NCBI RefSeq assembly: GCF_025210165.1
Contig: NZ_JAOASI010000068.1
Span: 1 to 64,000, forward strand
Direction of reading: 5' to 3'
DNA: 64,000 nucleotides
From: Tepidibacter sp.
GTDB taxonomy: Bacteria > Bacillota > Clostridia > Peptostreptococcales > Peptostreptococcaceae
Positions 42,001 to 50,466 of the stretch are shown piece by piece (within the stretch, counting starts at the first letter, position 1; each line of letters starts with the position of its first letter). The position numbers and the translations under genes were made by a program. The notes below the pieces were generated by a model, which made no database searches, was not told the origin of the DNA, and saw nothing but the letters and a program-made list of their open reading frames with translations.

Positions 42001-43557
42001 TTAAACTATTTTAGTAGTCCAATCTTCACAATTCCATACATCAGTCACAATATCTTTATAAAAATCAAGTTCATGACATATAAGAAGTATACTTCCCTTA
42101 TATTCTTTTAAAGCTTTTTTAAGTTCTTCTTTAGCTTCAACATCAAGATGGTTTGTAGGCTCGTCTAACAATAGTATATTAGTATTAGTATTTATAAGTT
42201 TACAAAGCCTTACCTTTGCTTGCTCTCCTCCACTTAAAACTTTCACTTTACTTTCTATATGCTTTGTAGTAAGACCGCATTTAGCAAGAGCTGCACGCAC
42301 CTCATATTGAGTAAATACAGGAAATTCTTGCCAAACCTCTTCTATACAGATGTTGTTATTACCATCCTTAATTTCTTGTTCAAAATAACCTATGCTTTGT
42401 TCATATCCAAGCTCTACTTTACCAGATAAAGGTTTTATACGTCCTAATATGCTTTTTAATAGGGTAGTTTTACCTATTCCATTAGCACCTACTAAAGCTA
42501 TTTTTTGGCCTCTCTCCATCTTTATGTTTAAAGGTTTTGTCAATGGATCATCATAACCAATTATAAAATCTTTCGTCTCAAATATTAATCTACCAGAAGT
42601 TTTTGCTTGTTTAAAATTAAATTGTGGCTTTACACGTTCTTGTGGTAATTCAATTCTATCCATTTTATCTAATTTTTTTTGTCTAGACATGGCCATATTT
42701 CTTGTTGAAATTCTAGCTTTATTTCTAGCTACAAAATCTTCAAGTTCAGCTATTTCTTGTTGTTGTCTTTTATATTCTGCTTCAAGCTGGCGTTTTTTAG
42801 CTTCATATATCTGCATAAAATTATCATAATCGCCTACATAACGATTCAGCTCTTGATTTTCCATATGGTATATAAGATTTATAACACTATTTATAAATGG
42901 TATGTCATGAGATATAAGAATAAAGGCATTTTCATAATTTTGTAAATATCTTTTCAACCATTCTATGTGTTGTTCATCTAAATGGTTAGTAGGCTCATCT
43001 AATAATAAAATATCTGGTTTTTCTAATAATAGTTTTGCAAGTAATATTTTTGCTCTTTGGCCTCCACTTAAATCATTTACGTCCTTATTAAGTCCTATTT
43101 CTGTAAGTCCTAAACCTTTTGCAACCTCTTCAATCTTTGCATCTATAACATAAAAATCATTATTAGTTAATATATCTTGAATAGTACCTACATTCTCAAG
43201 CATATCTTCTAGCTCTTCTGGTGTTGCTTCAGCCATTTTGTCATATGTTTCATTAATTTCTGATTCTAAATCAAAAAGGTACTTGAACGCATCTTTTAAA
43301 ACATCTCTTATAGTTCTTCCTTTTTCTAAATAAGTATGCTGATCTAAATAACCAACTCTTACACGTTTTGCCCATTCTATTTTACCTTCATCAGGCTCTA
43401 TTTTACTTGTTATTATATTCATAAAAGTGGATTTTCCTTCTCCATTTGCACCTATAAGTGCTATATGCTCTCCAGGCAAAAGTCTAAATGATACATTGTT
43501 AAATATAGCTCTATCTCCAAAACCATGGCTCAAATTTCTTACTGTTAATATACTCAT
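42001..43557 (-). CDS. ABC-F type ATPase (YfmM-like)
   Basis: The 518-residue protein has two ATP-binding domains in one chain and no membrane part. Walker A is GANGEGKST (about residues 36-44) and GANGIGKTT (second half); the signature motifs LSGGQRAKI and LSGGEQAKV and two LLLDEPTNHLD Walker B motifs are intact. The interdomain linker (residues about 240-320) is charged and helical, as in ABC-F ribosome factors. The N-terminus recalls Bacillus YfmM (recollection). It may rescue or protect translating ribosomes. Start ATG with AGGAGAT upstream. Confidence 0.9.
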   Translation of the reverse strand: MSILTVRNLSHGFGDRAIFNNVSFRLLPGEHIALIGANGEGKSTFMNIITSKIEPDEGKIEWAKRVRVGYLDQHTYLEKGRTIRDVLKDAFKYLFDLESEINETYDKMAEATPEELEDMLENVGTIQDILTNNDFYVIDAKIEEVAKGLGLTEIGLNKDVNDLSGGQRAKILLAKLLLEKPDILLLDEPTNHLDEQHIEWLKRYLQNYENAFILISHDIPFINSVINLIYHMENQELNRYVGDYDNFMQIYEAKKRQLEAEYKRQQQEIAELEDFVARNKARISTRNMAMSRQKKLDKMDRIELPQERVKPQFNFKQAKTSGRLIFETKDFIIGYDDPLTKPLNIKMERGQKIALVGANGIGKTTLLKSILGRIKPLSGKVELGYEQSIGYFEQEIKDGNNNICIEEVWQEFPVFTQYEVRAALAKCGLTTKHIESKVKVLSGGEQAKVRLCKLINTNTNILLLDEPTNHLDVEAKEELKKALKEYKGSILLICHELDFYKDIVTDVWNCEDWTTKIV

Positions 43558-43775
43558 TATATAATCTCCTTTAGTAAAGTTTTAAAAATAACACAATTAA
43601 AATTATATAATAGTGTGAGTTTTTTTGGAATACAAAATTTATGTATTTTCAAATATTAAAGTATTTTGATGTAGAATTTTATCAATATTATAATAGATAT
43701 ATCATTTCTATTATTGATAATCAATTAATTATATGAGATACTTAACGTATATTATTAATTTAAAGGGGTTAAACT

Positions 43776-44195
43776 ATGGTAGAATATACATTTGAATTTA
43801 ATGAAAATTTATACGATATAAATATATCCAATTGTATGGATGAAGAAAGTAGTGAAGTAAACTTCCTAATTGGACTCACAAATAAAAAAATAATAAATTT
43901 ACTAAAACAACAAAAAAACATAGATTTTGATATAGCTTATTACGATCAAGCTTGTCAAAATTGCTTGAATGGAGTATCAGAAAAAGCTAAATACTTTAAA
44001 TTTCTTGAATATTATTTTTATGTATTTGCTAAAAATGATAAATATGTAATGAGCAACATATCTGAAGAATATGAAAATACATCATTTAAGAAAATGTTAA
44101 AAAAAGGTATCGTAGATAGTAGTTATATAATTAGCATTATAGTATGTATTGAATGTGGCAAATATAGCATTGAAATAGAAGATTGTGATTCTTAA
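43776..44195 (+). CDS. Cysteine-containing protein, function unknown
   Basis: The 139-residue soluble protein has an acidic N-terminus, a CQNC pair (C67 and C70 region, YDQACQNCLNG) and a later CIECG, giving a possible four-cysteine metal site. The middle is rich in aromatic residues (YFKFLEYYFYVFAK). AAAGGGG precedes the ATG. It is flanked by a 215-base AT-rich gap and a terminator, so it is transcribed alone. A zinc-binding role is inference from cysteine spacing only. Confidence 0.65.
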   Translation: MVEYTFEFNENLYDINISNCMDEESSEVNFLIGLTNKKIINLLKQQKNIDFDIAYYDQACQNCLNGVSEKAKYFKFLEYYFYVFAKNDKYVMSNISEEYENTSFKKMLKKGIVDSSYIISIIVCIECGKYSIEIEDCDS

Positions 44196-44199
44196 TAAT

Positions 44200-44256
44200 A
44201 AAAAATCTAATTGTAGTTAGTAATTCAAAATTATTAATCTATGATTAGATTTTTTT
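44200..44256 (+). terminator. Terminator after the gene at 43776
   Basis: Outer stem AAAAAATCTAAT/ATTAGATTTTTT with a further paired interior (AATT and TAGTTAG-type arms), then TTG. Confidence 0.65.
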
Positions 44257-44337
44257 GTCTAATAAACTTCTTGAAATTCATATACATATGTTGATATATA
44301 GTTTTGGATACTATATTATATAAGAGAGGTGATTAAA

Positions 44338-44928
44338 ATGATAGATGAAAATGAACTAATTGAACTTATAAAAGAACTATGTTTAGGTGAAAAGGTGGAA
44401 TTAGAAGATATACCAGACTTAAACTTATATATGGATCAAGTAACCAATTTCATAGATGAAAAACTTTATAATCTGAAAAGAAATGATAATGATAAGATAT
44501 TGACTAAAACAATGATTAATAATTATACAAAGCAAGGACTATTAATGCCATCTAATAATAAAAAATATAGTAAGCAACATATAATACTAATGATTTTGGT
44601 TTATTACTTAAAACAAGTATTATCTCTAGATGATATAAAGCTACTGTTTGAACCTATACTTAAGGATATGTCAAATACAGAAGATGATATAGTATCATTA
44701 GATAATATATATTCAATTTTTTTAGAACTAAAAGATAGTGAAATAGAGGATTTTGAAAGTTTTATATCATCAAATATAAGATCTATCAAACAAAAAACAA
44801 ATGAAATAGAAAAGGAAAACCAAGATTTAGCCCAATTATTTTTAATTGTAATAATGCTAGTTGCACAAGCAAATGCCCAAAAAAGACTTGCTGAAAAAAT
44901 AATAGATGTTCATTTTAAAAATAAATAG
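44338..44928 (+). CDS. DUF1836 domain protein
   Basis: The 196-residue protein has the DUF1836 layout: an N-terminal helical stretch, then a MerR-like segment ILTKTMINNYTKQGLLMPSNNKKYSKQHIILMILVYYLKQVLSLDDIK (landmarks N-Y-x-K-x-G-L-x-P and LSLDDI), and a C-terminal hydrophobic helix LAQLFLIVIMLVAQANAQ. The middle looks like a winged-helix DNA-binding motif. Such proteins are probably regulators. ATG 44338 is preferred; GTG 44329 is inside the RBS GAGAGGTG. It precedes a cupin gene. Confidence 0.8.
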   Translation: MIDENELIELIKELCLGEKVELEDIPDLNLYMDQVTNFIDEKLYNLKRNDNDKILTKTMINNYTKQGLLMPSNNKKYSKQHIILMILVYYLKQVLSLDDIKLLFEPILKDMSNTEDDIVSLDNIYSIFLELKDSEIEDFESFISSNIRSIKQKTNEIEKENQDLAQLFLIVIMLVAQANAQKRLAEKIIDVHFKNK

Positions 44929-45022
44929 CACATAAGTAACACATGTTACTTAATTAATTCGATTTTTATTTTATACTGTATATAAGTAAAAACATATTTT
45001 ACAATAGAAAGGAGAAAACAAC

Positions 45023-45370
45023 ATGAATAACCATTTTATAAAAAACATAGATTTTTCAAAGCCAGTTGAAACAACATCATTAGTTGATTATCAAAAAGGA
45101 AGCGTTATTAGCAAGACTTTAACTCAAAATAAATATGTAAATGTAACTGTATTTGCTTTCGATAAAAATGAAGAAATAAGTACTCATAAATCTGAAGGTG
45201 ATGCTATGGTATCTATTTTAGATGGAGAAGCTATGATTACAATAGGTGAAGAAAGCTTTAAGGTTAAACAAGGAGAAACTATAGTAATGCCAGCTAATAT
45301 AAGTCATTCTTTATTAGCCACAAAAAAATTCAAAATGATATTAACGGTAGTATTTAATATTGATAAATAA
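45023..45370 (+). CDS. Small cupin domain protein
   Basis: The 115-residue protein is a single cupin barrel with motif 1 (EEISTHKSEGDAMVSILDGEA, one histidine) and motif 2 (GETIVMPANISHSLLATKKF, second histidine). The ligand set is partial but compatible with a metal site. AAAGGAG precedes the ATG. It may bind or isomerise a small molecule, or sense one; context (DUF1836 upstream) gives no substrate. The gene ends before a hairpin that also covers the next ribosome binding site. Confidence 0.85.
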   Translation: MNNHFIKNIDFSKPVETTSLVDYQKGSVISKTLTQNKYVNVTVFAFDKNEEISTHKSEGDAMVSILDGEAMITIGEESFKVKQGETIVMPANISHSLLATKKFKMILTVVFNIDK

Positions 45371-45407
45371 AATTTTATTATATATGTTTTAAATTATGCT
45401 TTTTAGC

Positions 45408-45451
45408 AAACACTCCTTATATAGTTTAACAAATTTATATAAGGAGTGTTT
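45408..45451 (+). promoter_or_regulatory. Perfect hairpin enclosing the ribosome binding site of the gene at 45457
   Basis: 16-base arms AAACACTCCTTATATA (45408-45423) and its exact complement (45436-45451) flank a 12-base loop. The Shine-Dalgarno AAGGAG (45441-45446) is completely paired with CTCCTT. The next gene's ATG is at 45457, six bases past the stem. It could also act as a weak terminator for the cupin gene (TTTATT follows). Confidence 0.6.
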
Positions 45452-45456
45452 ATTGT

Positions 45457-45666
45457 ATGATGGAAAATGAATATTTAAAGAAAAGGTTTTTGTTGTTCAA
45501 TACTATATCTCATAAATTAGATTCAGTATCTTTTTATGATGAAAAAAATTTTAGCCAAATAAAAAATTTGTTGAATTCATATATAAATGAATATGAAGAA
45601 CCAGAGTGCTGTTTAATAAAAAAATTTGATTTGATTAAAAATTGCATTGAAGACTCAACAAAATAA
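45457..45666 (+). CDS. Small protein with occluded ribosome binding site, function unknown
   Basis: The 69-residue product (MMENEYLKKRFLLFNTISHKLDSVSFYDEKNFSQIKNLLN...) is soluble, helical, and has adjacent cysteines (PECCLIKKF). It resembles short regulators or coiled coils, but no family is recognised. Its AAGGAG lies inside a perfect 16-bp hairpin, so translation is probably limited unless the hairpin opens. A clear terminator follows. Confidence 0.6.
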   Translation: MMENEYLKKRFLLFNTISHKLDSVSFYDEKNFSQIKNLLNSYINEYEEPECCLIKKFDLIKNCIEDSTK

Positions 45667-45688
45667 ACAACTATATATAATATAATCC

Positions 45689-45726
45689 AAAAGACTTAAA
45701 ATAAAAAAAGATTTTAAGTCTTTTTA
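45689..45726. terminator. Terminator after the gene at 45457
   Basis: 13-base perfect arms AAAAGACTTAAAA/TTTTAAGTCTTTT around an A-rich loop, then TTTAATTTT. Confidence 0.75.
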
Positions 45727-45772
45727 ATTTTACTAAAAATACAGGTTAAATATAGTTTATAATATATTAGAG

Positions 45773-47416
45773 GTGATTAAAATAAGAAAAAAAATCTATT
45801 TAATAATATTAATAGCATTTATTCTTTTAATAAGACCTATATTTTCACAAGAAAATTATTCTATCGAAAATTTAAGAATGTATATAAACATAAATGACAA
45901 AGGAGATGCTCATGTCATAGAGATTATAACTTATAATTTTTATTCTAAATCAAATGGAATAACAAGAAGTGTATACCTAGAGGATAATTCTAAATTAGAT
46001 AATTTAAGAGGATATGAAATATATCCAAATAAAAAACAACTGGCGTTAGATTTATTTGAACATAATATTAGACTACATGATAAAACAAGTCCTGAAACTA
46101 AAATATATAAAATAGAATATGATTTAGAAGATGTCATAATCAAACATAATAGTGCTGATGAGTTGAAATTTAAAGTCTTTGATATTGATAATAATAATTC
46201 TATAAAAAATTTAAATATCTGTATATATTTTCCACAGGGTGAAATATATACAGATATTAGAGCTTTTCAACATGGATATTTGTATAAAAATATAAACATA
46301 CATCAAAATACAGTTAATTACACTATAAATGATTTTCCTAAAAATATAGAATTAGAATTAAAAGTACTCTTACCCCAAGCGATACCTACATATAGTGTCC
46401 AGAATAATAATAAATATACATTATATAACGATTTAGTGAATAAAGAAATTAATATTGAATCAAAGTATAAAAATATAATAAATAGAATAAAAAAAATTAA
46501 TATATTATCTATATCTTTATTAATTATAGAATTTTTTTATCTATTAATTTTATTTTTTGATAGATTATTTCTTCAAAAAGGGAATTTACCTAGAAACTAT
46601 AATTTGAAATTACCAACAGATTGTACTCCTGCAATTATGGCTAGTCTATTAAAACGTAAGAAAATCAAGAGTAGAGATTTTTTCATTACTATAGCTGACC
46701 TGATTAGAAAAGGATATATCTTAGAAGTAGATGATAAATTTAAACTAACCAATAAAGATCCAACAATATTAAAAAATCACGAAAAGTATTTATTAAATTG
46801 GTTATTTGGTTTTGTTGGAAATAACAAACTTATTTGCTTAGAAGATATAAAAAAATATAATAAAAATAAAAAAAATTTTATCGAATTTAAAAGGTTTTAT
46901 AATAACTGGAAAAGAAAAGTATATACAGAGTGCGAAGATTTTGGATATCTAAAAACAAACAATATAATAAAATTTTTATTATATTTATATTCATATTTTA
47001 AAATTTTATTAGGAATTTTATTTATCTATATACATTCTCCATATCTATATAGAATATCTATAGCTCTTATTGTATCTGGATTTATAAATAATATATACCT
47101 TATAAAATCTAGATTAACAAGATTAGGATATATAGAACGTAAAAAATGGATTAGCTTCAAAAAATTCATAATCAATTTTAAAAATACAAAAGTATTGGAT
47201 TCAGATAACACTGAAATTTGGAAAACTTACATAATTTATAGCATTTCAATGAGGATACATAAAGAACTATTGTACAAACTTAGAAATAATGAAGAAATAG
47301 TAAAATGTATATATTTCAATAAAGCTAACGATAAAAAATTTATAAAATTATTAAACGAAGCGTTTCGAACTAATGAATTAGATTCGGTTTTTATGTTTAA
47401 AAAAAGTAATAAATAG
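45773..47416 (+). CDS. DUF2207-like membrane protein with unclear start
   Basis: The 547-residue frame (first codon GTG 45773) has an N-terminal signal (IYLIILIAFILLIRPIFSQ), an extracytoplasmic DUF2207-like beta domain (residues about 28-215, SNGITRSVYL), a membrane helix near 245-265, a cytoplasmic stretch (about 275-400) and two more helices. DUF2207 proteins are envelope proteins of unknown role. The GTG sits in the RBS GAGGTG; at the ideal spacing is ATA 45782, where relatives of this leader have ATG. The next in-frame ATG is residue 38, which would delete the signal peptide. Confidence 0.7.
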   Translation: MIKIRKKIYLIILIAFILLIRPIFSQENYSIENLRMYININDKGDAHVIEIITYNFYSKSNGITRSVYLEDNSKLDNLRGYEIYPNKKQLALDLFEHNIRLHDKTSPETKIYKIEYDLEDVIIKHNSADELKFKVFDIDNNNSIKNLNICIYFPQGEIYTDIRAFQHGYLYKNINIHQNTVNYTINDFPKNIELELKVLLPQAIPTYSVQNNNKYTLYNDLVNKEINIESKYKNIINRIKKINILSISLLIIEFFYLLILFFDRLFLQKGNLPRNYNLKLPTDCTPAIMASLLKRKKIKSRDFFITIADLIRKGYILEVDDKFKLTNKDPTILKNHEKYLLNWLFGFVGNNKLICLEDIKKYNKNKKNFIEFKRFYNNWKRKVYTECEDFGYLKTNNIIKFLLYLYSYFKILLGILFIYIHSPYLYRISIALIVSGFINNIYLIKSRLTRLGYIERKKWISFKKFIINFKNTKVLDSDNTEIWKTYIIYSISMRIHKELLYKLRNNEEIVKCIYFNKANDKKFIKLLNEAFRTNELDSVFMFKKSNK

Positions 47417-47456
47417 CATGTCATACTAGAAAATTAACAATTAAATGATATAATAT

Positions 47457-47506
47457 AAAAAAGTCTTACTCTGAAGATTCTAACTGTAGACTTTTTGAAA
47501 CTTATA
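47457..47506 (+). repeat. Hairpin-type dispersed repeat, partial copy 2
   Basis: AAAAAAGTCTTACTCTGAAG, a short loop and GTAGACTTTTTGAAACTTAT align with 61551-61600 and, inverted, with 9111-9170. The final palindrome is missing. It lies just before the ribosome binding site (GAGGGGG) of the helicase-like gene. Confidence 0.5.
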
Positions 47507-47522
47507 GAAGAGGGGGATACAG

Positions 47523-49313
47523 TTGAAAATATATTCAAAAAATATTCATTCTAATTTAGATTCTCTTAGAACAAAAGATAGTGAGATTCATTTTTATGAA
47601 AATTGTATAAACTCTTTAAGTGGGATAGGAATAACAAAACTAGTCCCTGTAAATGGTATTAATATAGATTTAATGTATATTAAGAATAATAATATTCTAT
47701 TTATTAAATTCATGGATACTACTGAAGAAATATATTCTATACTAGAAGATGAATTGATAGAAGTAATGGAAGAAGAATATAGTACATTAAAGGAAGGTTT
47801 AAAAAATTTCAATTTAAATATCACATATAATTTAATATACATTATGCCCTATATCGAAATAGATAATAATGAAAATGATTTTATAAATAATCATATTATT
47901 GATAATAATAACTATAATAAATTAATTAATGATACAAGCCTATTAGATAAATATTTAATAGGTGAGAATGACGATGTTACTTTAAACTTACTTAGATTCT
48001 ATATATCTCCAGAATATCATGTTATAAAAAAATATAGTAAGAAAAATTCAAAAAATGATTTTTTTAAAACAATATCATTTTCTAAAGATGAATATGAATA
48101 TAGTTCGTTATTTTTAAACCCTTCTCAAATTGAAAAAATTAATTCTATAAAATATGGAAATACTTTATTTATAGGTCCTAACGGAAGTTCTAAAACCACT
48201 ATATTAATATCAAGAGCTATAAAGCTTGCTAAATTATATCCAAAGGAAAGATTTTTATTCTTAACATATAATAAGCAATTGATGAATGAGATAAAAAGTC
48301 AAATTAATTTATTGTATAAATCACCTGATAACTTAGATATATACAATTATCATGGGTTTATATTTAAAATGGCAAAAGATTTAAATTTAGTAATAGATTA
48401 TAATAAGCTTAAAATGAACTTTTCTAAATATTTTAAAAATGTATTTTTACAAGTACAAAATACCTTAAAAAACAAGAGAATATATAAAGGTATTTTTATA
48501 GATGCTTGTGAGAACTTTAATGAAGAAGAAATAAAATTTATTCAAGGTATATTGTTTAAATCTAAAAATATTTTTAATATATCAGTTGATAAATCCGCAG
48601 ATATACAAAGTAATATAAAATCATTTAAAGGATTTTGGGAAAATATGAACTTAGATGATACTCTAACTTTTGAATACAACTATAAACAAACACAAAAAAT
48701 ATCTTCATTTGTAAATAATTTCAGAAACAACATCAAGAAATATATAAAAAAATTTGACAAAAATTTACCTGATGATTATTATTTAAATACAGAATCTTTG
48801 CAATACGAAGGCGAAGATGTAGAAATTATATTTGTTGATGATATAGAAGAAAAAATCAAATCAATAATATGGGAAATAGAATACTTAGTAACTCAAAAAG
48901 GATTTAATTATTCAGATATAATAATTGTATATCCGTATAATAAGAGGAAGTTAAAAAATGGGAATATGATATACTTCCAGTATATTTTAAGAAAAGCACT
49001 AGAAGAAAGTAATATACCTTATATATATTCAAATGATGAATTAACAAATTTAAGCAATAAAAATGGAGTAACAATATCTAATATATATTCCATAAACAAT
49101 TTGGAATATAAGTCACTTATATTATGCCAAATTGAAATGTTATATGGTCATCATTTAAATGATTCTAGTCCTAATAATGAAGTTAACAATTTCATAAAAA
49201 ATCTAAATATGATATGCACTGCACTGACATGCGCTCTAGACAAGATTACAATAGTAACAACATTTAAAGAAGAAAATAGTGATATAATAAAAATGATTAC
49301 AGAATCTCTCTAA
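47523..49313 (+). CDS. Superfamily I (UvrD/Rep-like) helicase homologue with missing catalytic residues
   Basis: The 596-residue protein has an N-terminal NERD-like region (1-170), a Q motif (NPSQIEKI), Walker A GPNGSSKTT (218-226; K224, T225 kept) and later helicase motifs: FEYNYKQTQKISSFV (IV-like), VTISNIYSINNLEYKSLIL (V-like) and TALTCALDKI (VI-like). The Walker B region reads FIDACEN (325-331), lacking the DE pair of active helicases, and the motif VI arginine is C570. It may bind ATP without unwinding DNA. TTG 47523 has GAGGGGG upstream. It is not in a recognisable repair operon. Confidence 0.75.
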   Translation: MKIYSKNIHSNLDSLRTKDSEIHFYENCINSLSGIGITKLVPVNGINIDLMYIKNNNILFIKFMDTTEEIYSILEDELIEVMEEEYSTLKEGLKNFNLNITYNLIYIMPYIEIDNNENDFINNHIIDNNNYNKLINDTSLLDKYLIGENDDVTLNLLRFYISPEYHVIKKYSKKNSKNDFFKTISFSKDEYEYSSLFLNPSQIEKINSIKYGNTLFIGPNGSSKTTILISRAIKLAKLYPKERFLFLTYNKQLMNEIKSQINLLYKSPDNLDIYNYHGFIFKMAKDLNLVIDYNKLKMNFSKYFKNVFLQVQNTLKNKRIYKGIFIDACENFNEEEIKFIQGILFKSKNIFNISVDKSADIQSNIKSFKGFWENMNLDDTLTFEYNYKQTQKISSFVNNFRNNIKKYIKKFDKNLPDDYYLNTESLQYEGEDVEIIFVDDIEEKIKSIIWEIEYLVTQKGFNYSDIIIVYPYNKRKLKNGNMIYFQYILRKALEESNIPYIYSNDELTNLSNKNGVTISNIYSINNLEYKSLILCQIEMLYGHHLNDSSPNNEVNNFIKNLNMICTALTCALDKITIVTTFKEENSDIIKMITESL

Positions 49314-49349
49314 TTGCCATGAAATATAGCTTTATTAACAAAAAGACAA

Positions 49350-49401
49350 ATAAAGTAAAATAAGAATGTAGGTACGTACCTACATTCTTATTTTACTTTA
49401 T
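49350..49401. terminator. Bidirectional terminator, 52-bp perfect palindrome
   Basis: The centre GGTACGTACC is flanked by 21-base arms of AT-rich sequence. It ends the convergent helicase-like and uppP genes and includes the uppP stop codon. Confidence 0.85.
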
Positions 49402-50234
49402 ATAATTTTGAATATGTGAATAGCATTAAGAAAGTAATTAAAGAGTATTATTGCAGAAAGTATTATTCTATAGTATCCAAATATTTTAAAATCCTTTCTT
49501 TTTATGTAATTCATAAAAAAAGATATAACACATATAGCTACAATAAATGAACCTATAATACCTACCAGTAATACGATCCATTGATTAGATGTTATAGCTA
49601 CTCCGCTTTTAATCATCTTAAGTAAAGAATAAGCCGTTGCACCTGCCATTGTAGGTATTGCTAAGAAGAAAGAAAACTCTGCAGCTATTTGTCTTGACGT
49701 TCCTAAAAGCATTGCCCCTATAATTGTAGCAGCTGACCTTGAAGTTCCAGGAATCATTGCTAGACATTGAATTATTCCTATTGAAAAAGCTTTTTTATAA
49801 CTTAGTTTATCAAAACTATCTATATTAACTCTCTTGGAGCTTTTTTCTAAAACTAATATAAAAATACCACCAATAAAGAGCATTACAGCTACCACTATAG
49901 GATTACTTAAGTAATTTTCTATTATATCCGCAAATAAAAAACCTAATATAGCAGCTGGAATAAATCCTACTATTACTTTTGACCATAAACTAATCGTTTG
50001 CTGTTTTTGTATTTGTGTTTTAGATTTATCAAAAGGATTGAGTTTTTTTAAATACAAGACTACAACCGATAAAATAGCACCGAACTGAATAATAACATTA
50101 AAATAAAATCCAAAATTACCTTCAAAGTTTATCCACTGGTTTACAAGAATTAAATGCCCCGTGCTACTAATAGGCAAGAATTCTGTAATCCCTTCTACAA
50201 TAGAAAGGATTATAGCTTTTAAAATATCGCTCAT
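49398..50234 (-). CDS. uppP: Undecaprenyl-diphosphatase (UppP/BacA)
   Basis: The 278-residue polytopic enzyme has the two active-site motifs: VEGITEFLPISSTGHLILV (residues about 13-31) and IPGTSRSAATIIGAMLLG (about 160-177). It recycles the lipid carrier undecaprenyl phosphate for peptidoglycan synthesis and confers bacitracin resistance when overproduced. Length and helix count are standard. GGAGG precedes the ATG. It is a single-gene unit. Confidence 0.95.
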   Translation of the reverse strand: MSDILKAIILSIVEGITEFLPISSTGHLILVNQWINFEGNFGFYFNVIIQFGAILSVVVLYLKKLNPFDKSKTQIQKQQTISLWSKVIVGFIPAAILGFLFADIIENYLSNPIVVAVMLFIGGIFILVLEKSSKRVNIDSFDKLSYKKAFSIGIIQCLAMIPGTSRSAATIIGAMLLGTSRQIAAEFSFFLAIPTMAGATAYSLLKMIKSGVAITSNQWIVLLVGIIGSFIVAICVISFFMNYIKRKDFKIFGYYRIILSAIILFNYFLNAIHIFKII

Positions 50235-50378
50235 TGCAAAGCCTCCTTCAAATTATGTACTTTAATACATTCTATAAAATTAACATATAAAGTATATCAA
50301 TAAAACTTAATTTTTTCAAAGGATTTTAATTATTAAATTAGAATTATTATAATTTAATGATTTTATTCATCTTCAAGT

Positions 50379-50387
50379 TGTGGATAA
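50379..50387 (-). promoter_or_regulatory. Consensus DnaA box upstream of the recombinase gene
   Basis: TGTGGATAA, the complement of the perfect DnaA box TTATCCACA, 80 bases before the recombinase ATG. An opposite-strand match lies just after the gene at 51398. Confidence 0.5.
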
Positions 50388-50466
50388 ATATAATTTTCGT
50401 TATGAATACTTTTTTACTTGAAGTATAATTAATGTGAACTTAAAATAATAAAGGGAGGGAGTATTT

